The notes under the pieces are model-generated. The model saw only the letters and a program-made list of their open reading frames with translations. It was not told the DNA's origin and searched no databases. A stretch of 14,830 nucleotides of DNA, taken from Chloroflexota bacterium. Lineage in GTDB: Bacteria; Chloroflexota; Limnocylindria; Limnocylindrales; CSP1-4. The stretch lies in NCBI GenBank assembly GCA_016875645.1, contig VGPE01000047.1:1-14830 (forward strand), written 5' to 3'. Positions 7,501 through 14,049 of the stretch are shown one piece after another (within the stretch, counting starts at the first letter, position 1; each line of letters opens with the position of its first letter). The position numbers and the translations under genes were made by a program.

Positions 7501-7650
7501 CCGCGATGCCCCTCACCGCATCATCGCGGCCCGCGATGCCCCTCACCACATCATCGCGGCCCGCGATGCCCCTCACCACATCATCGCGGCCCGCGATGCC
7601 CCTCACCGCATCATCTGGCCCCGTGATGCATTGACGGGCATCGCATCGGA
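7501..7650 (+). repeat. 30-bp tandem repeat with internal dyad
   Basis: Four consecutive 30-bp units start at 7501, 7531, 7561 and 7591, with a degenerate fifth at 7621. Units 1 and 4 carry G at unit position 18 and units 2 and 3 carry A. Each unit begins CCGCGATG and units 1-3 contain CATCGCGG, its exact reverse complement, 13 bases later. At each of the first three junctions the arms sit one base apart, giving the near-perfect palindrome CATCGCGGCCCGCGATG at 7522-7538, 7552-7568 and 7582-7598. There are no variable spacers, so this is not a CRISPR array. It may bind a protein cooperatively, form hairpins, or be a simple duplication. Confidence 0.9.
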
Positions 7651-7735
7651 CACCGCCCGCCCTACGAGCCACCGGCCGGGCGCCCGACCGCATCGGATAC
7701 CGCCCGCCCTACCGCCACCGCCCGGGCGCCCGACC
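7642..7735 (+). repeat. 47-bp imperfect direct repeat
   Basis: Two copies lie back to back, starting at 7642 and 7689, each opening with CGCATCGGA and ending GGGCGCCCGAC. They differ at a few positions and by one small indel. They directly follow the 30-bp array. No reading frame with coding character covers them. Confidence 0.75.
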
Positions 7736-7756
7736 ACAGCGGACCCCATCAGACCC

Positions 7757-7825
7757 GTCCGTACTACCCCCACTGGTACCAATGGGCCAGTTCCCAACGG
7801 GACGATCCCGCGATTGAGTACGGAC
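7757..7825. repeat. Palindrome nested in an inverted repeat
   Basis: GTCCGTACT (7757-7765) and AGTACGGAC (7817-7825) are exact 9-bp reverse complements. Between them lies an 18-bp near-palindrome, CCCACTGGTACCAATGGG (7769-7786), with a single mismatched pair. The segment is less GC-rich than its surroundings. It may be a regulator site or a structured 5' leader for the secreted-protein gene 100 bp downstream. No known riboswitch was recognised. Confidence 0.55.
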
Positions 7826-7842
7826 AGCTCGGCTGGGACAGT
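7814..7842 (+). promoter_or_regulatory. Weak promoter candidate for secreted-protein gene
   Basis: TTGAGT (7814-7819), a 17-base spacer, and GACAGT (7837-7842) are loosely promoter-like. The -10 part matches consensus at only three of six bases. GGAG at 7914-7917 is a suitable Shine-Dalgarno for the GTG at 7926. Confidence 0.22.
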
Positions 7843-7925
7843 GCCGGAGCAACCATCCCCCGCGTTCGCGCAGCGGCCTCAGCCCACCGGGCGGGCTGCG
7901 CGATCGCCGTCCTGGAGACCGCATC

Positions 7926-9614
7926 GTGCGATCGATCCTCCTGGCGGCCGTCGTGGTGGGCGGCGTCCTCCTGGGCGCTGTTCCCGGCAGCGGCCCAGCC
8001 AGTGTCGCCGCCGCCTCGCCCCCGAAGGTCGCGATCATCGTGGGACCTGTTGGTGGCTCGACCGCCGGGTACAAGCGCGACGCGGATGCGGCCGCGGCCG
8101 AGGCGCTCAAGTACACCCCGAACGTGGTCAAGGTCTACACGCCCAACGCGACGTGGACGGCTGCCAGGGCGGCGCTGCAGGACGCCTCCATCGTGATCTA
8201 CATGGGCCACGGGAATGGCTTCCCCAGCCCGTATACGTCGACGATGGCGCCGGATCGGCACAATGGTCTCGGCCTCAACCCAACGGCGGGCGGCGACGAC
8301 TCCACGACGAAGTACTACGGCGAGCAATACCTGCGCAACGAGGTCCGCCTGGCGTCGAACGCTGTGGTCATCCTGGGCCACCTGTGCTACGCCTCGGGCA
8401 GTTCGGAGCCGGGCAAGCCCGATCCGACGCTCGAGCAGGCCCGTCAGCGCATCGACAACTTCGCGTCCGGGTTCCTCGCGATCGGCGCGCGCGCCGTCAT
8501 CTCCGAGGCCTACGGGTCGGCCAGCGCGAACTACGTGGCGGCCCTGTTCACCACCCGGCAGACCGTCTTCGACATGTGGCTCACATCCAGTGCCAGCCAG
8601 GGTAATCCCACCGCGTTCGCGAGCACTCGGACCCCGGGCGCTACGGCGTACTCCGACCCTGACCGGAGCTCGGGCAAGTTCTATCGCTCGATCGTGGGTG
8701 ACCCGGCGCTCATGACGACGACCACGTCGCAGACCACGCCCGTCACGATCTCGCCCAACGGCGATCGCGTGAACGACACCTGGACCGCGAAGCTTCTGCT
8801 GGGCGGCGCAGGTACGCTGGACGCGACGGTCACCGCACCCGATGGCGCGCCAGTCCGCCGGCTGTTGTCATCGACCAACGGCCCGACCGCCACCATCACC
8901 TGGGACGGCCAGACCGACGCTGGCATCGGAGCTGCCGACGGCAGATACACGGTCACCGTGACCGGCCGCGACGCCGCAGGCAACACCGGCCCGACCGTCG
9001 CCTTTTCGGTCGTCGTCTACCGGGCGATCGGCTCCGTCACGACCTCGGCCACGGTCTTCTACCCGCAGGACGGAGACACGCTCGCCGGCTCCACACGCCT
9101 CGGCTTCAGCCTCACGCAGCCGGCCACCGTCACCTGGCAGATCGTGGATGCCGCGGGCACGCCCGTGCTGACCACGTACGACGGGGTTGCGCTCCTGGCC
9201 CGCAGCATTTCCCTGAAGTGGGATGGCAGAGACCAGGCCGGGAACCTCGTGCCCGCCGGCACCTACGATTCGGTGCTGACCGTCACCAACGGGGTCCTGA
9301 CCGACGTGGTCCGGACGCGCCTCACGGCGAGCGCCTTCGCGCTCACGCCCAGCGTCTCCACTGTGGTCCGCGGCGGCAGCGTCACGATCACCGCCATTTC
9401 AGCCGAGCCCCTCAAGGCCAGCCCGAAGCTGACGTACACCCGTCCGGGGCTGGCGGCCCAGACAGTCACCATGTCGAAGATCAAGACGGGTACGTACCGG
9501 CTCACTATCCGCCTCTCGAACAACGGCGGTGCCGGCACCATGGCCTTCAAGGTGACCGGGATCGATACGCGCGGCGGAACGAACGCGAGCACGCTGAGCC
9601 TGCCCCTCCGGTAA
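7926..9614 (+). CDS. Secreted protein: possible clan CD peptidase plus Ig-like domains
   Basis: The 562-residue product begins with a Sec signal peptide (hydrophobic residues 4-20, likely cleavage near AAA at 28-30). The first 260 residues look like an alpha/beta domain: VAIIVGPVG at 35-43, then IVIYMGHGNG with His95-Gly96, then VVILGHLCYASG with Cys154, then GARAVISEAYG. A His-Gly dyad after a strand and a Cys after a later strand is the arrangement in clan CD peptidases (caspases, gingipain family C25), so a cysteine peptidase is plausible but unproven. Residues 275-365 are a FlgD-type Ig module opening with the typical SPNGDRVNDTW; a second lies at about 370-465 (KWDGRDQAGNLVPAGTY), and a third Ig-like module runs to the end. 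No sortase or membrane anchor is visible. The GTG start has GGAG eight bases upstream. It follows a repeat-filled gap and is probably its own transcription unit. Confidence 0.7.
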   Translation: MRSILLAAVVVGGVLLGAVPGSGPASVAAASPPKVAIIVGPVGGSTAGYKRDADAAAAEALKYTPNVVKVYTPNATWTAARAALQDASIVIYMGHGNGFPSPYTSTMAPDRHNGLGLNPTAGGDDSTTKYYGEQYLRNEVRLASNAVVILGHLCYASGSSEPGKPDPTLEQARQRIDNFASGFLAIGARAVISEAYGSASANYVAALFTTRQTVFDMWLTSSASQGNPTAFASTRTPGATAYSDPDRSSGKFYRSIVGDPALMTTTTSQTTPVTISPNGDRVNDTWTAKLLLGGAGTLDATVTAPDGAPVRRLLSSTNGPTATITWDGQTDAGIGAADGRYTVTVTGRDAAGNTGPTVAFSVVVYRAIGSVTTSATVFYPQDGDTLAGSTRLGFSLTQPATVTWQIVDAAGTPVLTTYDGVALLARSISLKWDGRDQAGNLVPAGTYDSVLTVTNGVLTDVVRTRLTASAFALTPSVSTVVRGGSVTITAISAEPLKASPKLTYTRPGLAAQTVTMSKIKTGTYRLTIRLSNNGGAGTMAFKVTGIDTRGGTNASTLSLPLR

Positions 9615-9617
9615 TCT
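9612..9617 (+). promoter_or_regulatory. -10 box upstream of dpm1-like gene
   Basis: TAATCT overlaps the stop codon of the preceding gene and matches the -10 consensus at five of six bases. It would give a leader of about 57 nt before the ATG at 9681. No obvious -35 box. Confidence 0.35.
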
Positions 9618-9620
9618 GGC

Positions 9621-9639
9621 CTCCGCTCTTCACGCGGAG
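9621..9639 (+). terminator. Short hairpin after secreted-protein gene
   Basis: CTCCGC and GCGGAG pair perfectly around a 7-nt loop, starting six bases after the stop codon. There is no T-run. It may help end the upstream transcript or simply sit in the leader of the next gene. Confidence 0.35.
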
Positions 9640-9680
9640 CGTCGCCTCACGTGCTCCGCCAGTTGCGCCGGGGTTCTGCC

Positions 9681-10448
9681 ATGAGCGTGGTGGCCGCGGC
9701 GTCGCCGTCCGGCCCTAGCTGGGTGGTGCTGCCGACCTACAACGAGATTGACAACCTCTCGGGCATCGCCGCGGCGATCCTCGAGCAGCTGCCCGATGCC
9801 GTGCTCCTCGTGGTCGACGACAACTCGCCCGACGGCACAGGTGCCCTCGCCGACCAGCTGGCGAGCACCGAGTCGCGCATCCGCGTGCGCCATCGGCCGG
9901 GCAAGCAGGGCCTTGGTCGGGCCTACCTCGACGGCTTCGCGGTGGCAATCGCGGGCGGCGCGGGGGTGATCCTCCAGATGGACGCCGACTGGTCCCACGA
10001 CCCCGCGGCCCTGCCGTCGCTCATCGCGCCGATCGTCGCCGACCGCGCCGACCTCGTCATCGGCTCGCGCTACACGAAGGGCGGCGGCGTGGTCGACTGG
10101 GGCCTCAGCCGCCGCCTGATCTCGCGCATGGGCAGCCTGTTCGCCCGGGTCGTGCTGGGCCTCGGCGCGCACGATCTGACCGGCGGCTTCAAGGCGTGGC
10201 GTGCGACCACGCTGGCGTCCATCCCCTTCGACGGCGTCCACGCGGGCGGGTACGTCTTCCAGATCGAGATGACCTACCGCGCCAGCCGGCTCGGCGGCCG
10301 CGTCGTCGAGGTCCCGATCACGTTCCGCGACCGGCGCGTCGGCCAGTCCAAGATGTCGCGGCGGATCGTGGTTGAGGCGCTCCTGGTCGTGCTCCAGCTC
10401 CGCTGGGAGGAGCTGCGCGGGCGGGGGCCGCGGCGCACACGTCCGTGA
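9681..10448 (+). CDS. Polyprenol-phosphate mannosyltransferase (Dpm1/Ppm1-like)
   Basis: This GT2 enzyme (255 residues) is expected to transfer mannose from GDP-mannose to polyprenyl phosphate at the cytoplasmic face, giving the lipid-linked donor for periplasmic mannosylation. Motifs: LPTYNEIDNL (17-26), VVDDNSPDGT (44-53), KQGLGRAYLDGF (75-86), the metal-binding QMDADWSHDP with Asp101 and Asp103, DLTGGFKAW, and VPITFRDRRVGQSKMS, a hallmark of Dpm1/Ppm1. There is no C-terminal membrane domain, so it is the catalytic-only form. A GTG at 9651 would add ten Arg/Leu-rich residues; I prefer ATG 9681 because the family homology begins soon after it. Its TGA overlaps the next gene's GTG (GTGA). Glucose as the sugar is a possible alternative. 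Confidence 0.88.
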   Translation: MSVVAAASPSGPSWVVLPTYNEIDNLSGIAAAILEQLPDAVLLVVDDNSPDGTGALADQLASTESRIRVRHRPGKQGLGRAYLDGFAVAIAGGAGVILQMDADWSHDPAALPSLIAPIVADRADLVIGSRYTKGGGVVDWGLSRRLISRMGSLFARVVLGLGAHDLTGGFKAWRATTLASIPFDGVHAGGYVFQIEMTYRASRLGGRVVEVPITFRDRRVGQSKMSRRIVVEALLVVLQLRWEELRGRGPRRTRP

Positions 10449-11695
10449 AGGGCGCCGCGCACGGCAGCTCGCGCCTGGGTTCGGCGGTGGCCATCGCGGA
10501 TCCACCCGGGCTCCGCGTGATCCTCGACGTCCGGCCCCTCCAGGCCCCCGAGCGTGCTCCCATCACCGCGATCTACCTGCGCGAGTTGCTGGCGGCGTTC
10601 GCGCGACGGCCCATCGAGGGCGAGTCGTTCATCCTGCTCCAGGAGGCCGGGGCGACAGAGCCCGAGATCCCGGGCGGCCTGCGTATCGCCGGGCGGCGTT
10701 TCCTGCCGCGGACACGCCTGCTGCGATCCGGGGCGCTGACCGTCGACCCGTTCTTCCTGCGCGGGGCGGCGCTGCTTGCGGCACGCGGCGCCACCGCCTC
10801 CGGCGCGGCCGGGGTTGTCTACCACGCGGCCGGCGGGCTCGCGCCACTCGGCATCCGGCATCCGCTCGTGGTGACGCTGCTCGACCTCGCGCCCTGGGAG
10901 CTGCCAGACCGCTATCAGGCGTCCCCGGCCGCGCGCTTCGGGATGCGGCTGCGGGCGCGGATCCTGCGCGACGCGGCCGCGGTGATCGTCCCGGCGGCCG
11001 CGACGGCGGCCGGCGCACGGCGCCTGCTGCGGGCCCAGAGGGCAGCCTTACGAGTGGTGCCCCTTGCGCCGCGCCCGGAGTACGCGGCACCGATCGCGCG
11101 GGAGGCCATCGCAACGGCCCGCGAACGCCACGGCCTGGCTGGCGAGTACCTCGTCTACTCCGGGCGGTACGACGCCCGCCATGACCTCCCGACCCTGCTC
11201 GAGGCGCTCGCGCAGATCGCCGGCACCCATCGCGACGGGCCGCGCCTGCTCCTGGTCGGCGCGAGTCCCGACGATCGAGCGGCGCTGGCACGCGTGGCCG
11301 CACGCGAGGGTGTCGGGGAGCGGCTCTCCTACGCGCCGCTCGGCGACGAGACCGAAGTGGCGGCGCTCGTTGCCGGCGCACGGGCCGCCGTGCTGCCGGT
11401 GCTCTCCGACGCCAACGGGTTCCCGGCGCTGGAAGCCATCGCCTCGGGCACGCCCGTGGTCGCCACGGCCACCGGGGCGCTGCCTGAAGTCGTCGGTGCG
11501 GCGGGAATCCTCGTGGAATCCGGATCGGCCGACCGTCTCGCCAGCGCCATGCGGGCGCTCCTGGGCAACTCCAGGGCGCGGATCGCGGTCGAAGCAGCGA
11601 CGGCCGCCGCGTCTCGGACGCTGCGGGCCCGGACCTGGGACGCGGTCGCCGCCGAGACGCGCGCGATCTACGCCGAGGCCGCGACGCTCAACTGA
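10445..11695 (+). CDS. GT4-family glycosyltransferase
   Basis: This is a GT-B fold, retaining glycosyltransferase of family 4 (416 residues), probably building an envelope glycan. The N-terminal domain begins after about 20 loose residues with LRVILDVRPL. The C-terminal Rossmann half shows YLVYSGRYDARHDLPTLLEAL, then LLLVGASPDDR, then VLPVLSDANGFPALEAIASGTPVVATATGALPEVVG. The family's E-x7-E pair appears here as Asp322-x7-Glu330. Donor and acceptor cannot be read from sequence; mannose is possible given the coupled mannosyltransferase. The GTG start at 10445 overlaps the previous stop, so expression is coupled. It converges with the minus-strand DUF3048 gene, leaving 39 bp with no clear terminator. 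Confidence 0.85.
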   Translation: MKGAAHGSSRLGSAVAIADPPGLRVILDVRPLQAPERAPITAIYLRELLAAFARRPIEGESFILLQEAGATEPEIPGGLRIAGRRFLPRTRLLRSGALTVDPFFLRGAALLAARGATASGAAGVVYHAAGGLAPLGIRHPLVVTLLDLAPWELPDRYQASPAARFGMRLRARILRDAAAVIVPAAATAAGARRLLRAQRAALRVVPLAPRPEYAAPIAREAIATARERHGLAGEYLVYSGRYDARHDLPTLLEALAQIAGTHRDGPRLLLVGASPDDRAALARVAAREGVGERLSYAPLGDETEVAALVAGARAAVLPVLSDANGFPALEAIASGTPVVATATGALPEVVGAAGILVESGSADRLASAMRALLGNSRARIAVEAATAAASRTLRARTWDAVAAETRAIYAEAATLN

Positions 11696-11734
11696 CCGGA
11701 CGCGCGCGCGCCCGTGGCGTGCCAACGTGGCGAG

Positions 11735-12985
11735 CTACGGGTCCGTGCCTCCCACGATGTGGACCTTCGTCCCCGTCGCCACGACCTGGATGAACGTCTG
11801 GCCCGGGGTGAGCGCGACCGGGCGGCCCTTCGCGTCAAGAAAGACCGTCGGGGAGGTGTTGGACTTCTTGGACCACGTGCCCGTGAGCGCCTTGCCGTTG
11901 GTGGCGATGTACGCCTTGCCGGTCCCGATGACGTCACCCGCAAGGCGCAGCTTCTCGGGGTGGGGGTCGCCCGGCAGCGGCGCGAACCGGACGAACATCA
12001 CGATCACGTTGGTCGGCGCGACCTGCCGGCCGTCGTCCGCGTCGATCTGCGGCCTGCCCATGACCGAGCGCGGGTACGTGTTGGTGACGCGGTCGTACGC
12101 GTAGTCGATCTGGTTGAAGCGATACGTCACGCGGATCGACCCGCCGATCCGCCGCTGCGCGAGCGGCAGCGCCGACCCGAACCGCCACGCCATCTCGACC
12201 GCGCCCTTCGCCCCGATCCTGTCGGCCAGGCTCTGCAGCTGAGCACCCGTCGAATACACGTTGTGCGGCGCGAAGCGCGTCGTGATGCGCCAGATATAGG
12301 GAGCGTTGGGCTTGCCCCAGCGGGCGTAATCGGCGTTGTAGACCAGCTGCCCGTCCCCGTGCTGGCGGAGCGTGGTCAGGGCGTTCGGGGCGCCGCCCGC
12401 GTGCACGTACGCGCTGCGCCACTCGGCTGCCCATTGGATGTAGTACTGGCGCGCGCTGCGGATCGGCCCGATCGAGCCGGGCAGCATCTCCTGGAAGACG
12501 AGCATGTAGCGAGGGATGCCGCCCTCGGCCGGTGCGTGCCAGACCACCGACGCTGCGTTGAAGCCCGACTGCGGTCGCGCGTCGGGATGGTCGTCGATCA
12601 TGACCGCGATCGGATGCCGGGCTGCGGCGGTCTTCGTGACCGGCATGCCCGTCAGTGGTGCTGGGACCGTGTTGGCCGCGGTCGTCGGTGAGGGGCTCGG
12701 CGTCGGGCTCGGCGGGGGCGACGAGCTCGCCATGGGGCTGGGGCTCGCCGTCGGCGCAACGGTCGGAGCCGGCGTCCTCGCGACGGTGGGTGACGGCGCG
12801 GGCGTCGGCGACTCAGGCAGGGACGCGGCAGCGACCGCGGTCGGCGATGCCTCGGGTGACGGGGACTGCGCGCCGACGACTGGCGGCGTGACCCGATTGC
12901 CCCCGAGCACGAGCACTGCCCCAGCGACCACGACCGCGACGACCAGCACGAGGGCCAGGCGGCGGCGGCGGTCGGTGACGGTCAT
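11735..12985 (-). CDS. Membrane-anchored DUF3048 (YerB-like) protein
   Basis: The 416-residue protein has a basic start (TDRRRR), one hydrophobic helix at 10-28 that acts as an uncleaved anchor or signal peptide, and a Pro/Ser/Thr-rich linker of about 65 residues (roughly 41-106), before the DUF3048 domain. Domain hallmarks are PLTGMPV, HPIAVMIDDHPDARPQSGF (124-142), EGGIPRYMLVFQE, GPIRSARQYY and YVHAGGAPNAL. The C-terminal DUF3048_C part covers about 285-410. The family is named after Bacillus YerB; its molecular function is not known. The linker suggests the domain is held away from the membrane in the wall zone. No lipobox Cys is visible, unlike lipoprotein members. I chose the ATG ending at 12985 because GGAGGAGGA lies directly upstream; a longer frame reaching 13048 would run through the promoter -10 box. 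Confidence 0.88.
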   Translation of the reverse strand: MTVTDRRRRLALVLVVAVVVAGAVLVLGGNRVTPPVVGAQSPSPEASPTAVAAASLPESPTPAPSPTVARTPAPTVAPTASPSPMASSSPPPSPTPSPSPTTAANTVPAPLTGMPVTKTAAARHPIAVMIDDHPDARPQSGFNAASVVWHAPAEGGIPRYMLVFQEMLPGSIGPIRSARQYYIQWAAEWRSAYVHAGGAPNALTTLRQHGDGQLVYNADYARWGKPNAPYIWRITTRFAPHNVYSTGAQLQSLADRIGAKGAVEMAWRFGSALPLAQRRIGGSIRVTYRFNQIDYAYDRVTNTYPRSVMGRPQIDADDGRQVAPTNVIVMFVRFAPLPGDPHPEKLRLAGDVIGTGKAYIATNGKALTGTWSKKSNTSPTVFLDAKGRPVALTPGQTFIQVVATGTKVHIVGGTDP

Positions 12986-12996
12986 TCCTCCTCCAT
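12982..12996 (-). promoter_or_regulatory. Strong Shine-Dalgarno containing a 4-codon mini-ORF
   Basis: Reading the minus strand, ATGGAGGAGGAATGA encodes Met-Glu-Glu-Glu-stop. Its GGAGGAGGA part serves as the Shine-Dalgarno, and its final ATGA overlaps the DUF3048 start codon. It may be chance, because a Shine-Dalgarno preceded by AT reads this way. Confidence 0.5.
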
Positions 12997-13036
12997 GGTC
13001 GCGACGCGCCTCAGCGCCGACCCGTACCCCGGGCGC

Positions 13037-13064
13037 AGGATAGTCCAAGCGTGGTGCTGGTCAG
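13037..13064 (-). promoter_or_regulatory. Promoter of the DUF3048 gene
   Basis: On the minus strand, CTGACC (13064-13059), a 16-base spacer, and TATCCT (13042-13037) make a reasonable sigma-70-type promoter. Transcription would start near 13030, about 45 nt before the start codon. Confidence 0.45.
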
Positions 13065-13171
13065 CCAGACGGGAGACGATCGAGCGCCATCCGATGCGTC
13101 GTGAGCATAACCGTCGCCACGCCGCCCGGTCGGCAGATCGCCAGGCAGGTGGACGAGGCGCCGGGAGCCGC

Positions 13172-13177
13172 TAGGCT
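13172..13177 (+). promoter_or_regulatory. -10 box of the repeat-protein gene
   Basis: TAGGCT, the same hexamer as before mreC, would give a leader of about 29 nt before ATG 13213. The leader ends GGGGGTCGGAG, a weak Shine-Dalgarno. The promoter is divergent from that of the DUF3048 gene, and no other sites are recognised in the 227-bp gap. Confidence 0.4.
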
Positions 13178-13212
13178 GTCTGACAGCACGGGCCGCGGAT
13201 CGGGGGTCGGAG

Positions 13213-13818
13213 ATGACGCAACACTGGTCGTCCGGGTCGCCGGGTGAACGTCAGGCGCAGGGCGGCGGTGCCGAAGGCGGCGAGCTCCCCATTGCCGAAG
13301 AGCCCATTCCGCTGGAGAACGAATGGACGGCGGTCGAGCCGGATGGCGGGCGCGCGCCCCGGTCAGGGGATAGGCCCGAGGCGCCCGTCGCCGAGGACGA
13401 CGAGGACGACGAGGACGACGAGGACGACGAGGACGACGAGGACGACGATTCGGCGGCCGCCCCCGATTTCGCCGACGACGACGACGTGCTCGATCATGTC
13501 CGCCGCCTGGAGTTCGCCGACGCCGAGCGCCTCGAAGTGCGTGGTGGCAGCGTGGGCCGTGCGACGGCCGGCAGCATCGCCGTGAGCCGTGGCGCGGTCG
13601 GCGGCGCTCGGGCAGACGAAGTGAGCGTCACCTTCGGAGCCATCGGTGGCGCCCGGGCGGAGTACGTCTCCGTGGACCGGGGCGTCCTCGGTGGCGCGAT
13701 CGCCGGCGACGTGACCATCCGCCAGGGCTTCGTGCAGGGCGTTCTCGCCCGTGACGTGCATCTCGATCAGGCCGGCGCCCGGACGGTGGTCGCGAACAAC
13801 GTCACCTTCGGCCCCTAG
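13213..13818 (+). CDS. Acidic protein with 15-residue solenoid repeats
   Basis: I do not recognise this 201-residue protein as a named family. Residues 1-60 are low-complexity and probably disordered. Residues 61-79 are a pure Glu/Asp run (EDD repeated six times). From Leu99 onward the sequence falls into a strict 15-residue period: repeats begin at 99, 114, 129, 144, 159 and 174, with a partial one at 189. The consensus is [VIL]GGAxAxx[VI]xVxxGx, with Ala at 4 and 6, branched aliphatics at 9 and 11 and Gly at 14. This looks like a narrow beta-solenoid, comparable in spirit to bactofilins but with a different period and motif. There is no signal peptide. The reading frame ends at TAG 13816-13818, yet coding character continues in the same frame with a membrane helix. 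Without that tail the protein would lose its likely anchor. Confidence 0.75.
   Translation: MTQHWSSGSPGERQAQGGGAEGGELPIAEEPIPLENEWTAVEPDGGRAPRSGDRPEAPVAEDDEDDEDDEDDEDDEDDDSAAAPDFADDDDVLDHVRRLEFADAERLEVRGGSVGRATAGSIAVSRGAVGGARADEVSVTFGAIGGARAEYVSVDRGVLGGAIAGDVTIRQGFVQGVLARDVHLDQAGARTVVANNVTFGP
13393..13446 (+). repeat. Six copies of a 9-bp coding repeat
   Basis: GAGGACGAC is repeated six times without a change and encodes Glu-Asp-Asp. Because the unit is three codons, slippage would alter the length of the acidic run without breaking the frame. Confidence 0.95.
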
Positions 13819-13950
13819 AGCGGCGCCCTGGTGGTGGTTGCCCGCTCGGCGACGGGGGCGGGTCGCATCCTCGTCGACTGGCGGGGAGGGCTTGCCCTCG
13901 GGGCTGCGCTGGGTCTGGTGCTCGCGCTGGTCCGGGTCCGGCGCCGGTAG
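13819..13950 (+). pseudogene. In-frame C-terminal tail beyond an internal TAG
   Basis: Directly after the TAG at 13816-13818 and in the same frame, 43 codons run to a second TAG at 13948. They read SGALVVVARS, then a short polar stretch RILVDWRGG, then a hydrophobic helix (about LALGAALGLVLALV) capped by RVRRR. This is what a C-terminal membrane anchor looks like, and it has no plausible start of its own (only GTG codons at 13831 and 13834 without a Shine-Dalgarno). I infer that the repeat protein was once, or still is by readthrough, 245 residues long. A single-base assembly or sequencing error (for example CAG or GAG read as TAG) would explain it equally well. Confidence 0.65.
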
Positions 13951-13956
13951 GGGCCC

Positions 13957-14039
13957 TATACTCCTCGCACTGTCGCCGCGGCCCGGGACGCGGCCGGGAC
14001 GCTCGCGGTCGGAGCCTTCCGCCCGCCGATTCAGAGGAG
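13957..14039 (+). promoter_or_regulatory. Promoter and Shine-Dalgarno of acetyltransferase gene
   Basis: TATACT at 13957-13962 is the best -10 box in the window and lies six bases after the second stop of the repeat-protein frame. The predicted leader is about 81 nt and GC-rich. It ends with GAGGAG (14034-14039), ten bases before GTG 14050. No good -35 box is seen. Confidence 0.5.
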
Positions 14040-14049
14040 TCCGCCCAGC

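Noticed and set aside
7501..7620. Possible CRISPR array
   Set aside because: The 30-bp units are directly contiguous with no unique spacers, and no cas genes are nearby.
6845..8605. 586-codon open frame crossing the tandem repeats, with a 10-residue repeat
   Set aside because: It runs out of frame through rmlD, rmlC and the secreted-protein gene and is rich in Arg/Ala/Pro, as expected of a shadow frame at 70% GC. It stays open through the array only because 30 is divisible by three.
9651..9680. GTG start for the polyprenol-phosphate-mannose synthase
   Set aside because: It adds only ten Arg/Leu residues outside the fold. ATG 9681 is preferred, though neither has a strong Shine-Dalgarno.
11700..11712. 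Alternating CG run as Z-DNA or regulatory signal
   Set aside because: It is short and expected by chance at this GC content between two convergent genes.
12986..13048. Upstream start for the DUF3048 gene, adding 21 residues
   Set aside because: It overlaps the -10 box and lacks a Shine-Dalgarno, while the downstream ATG has GGAGGAGGA and a normal signal-anchor start.
13213..13818. Calling the repeat protein a bactofilin
   Set aside because: The 15-residue period and the GGAxA motif do not fit the bactofilin domain as I know it, so no name was given.
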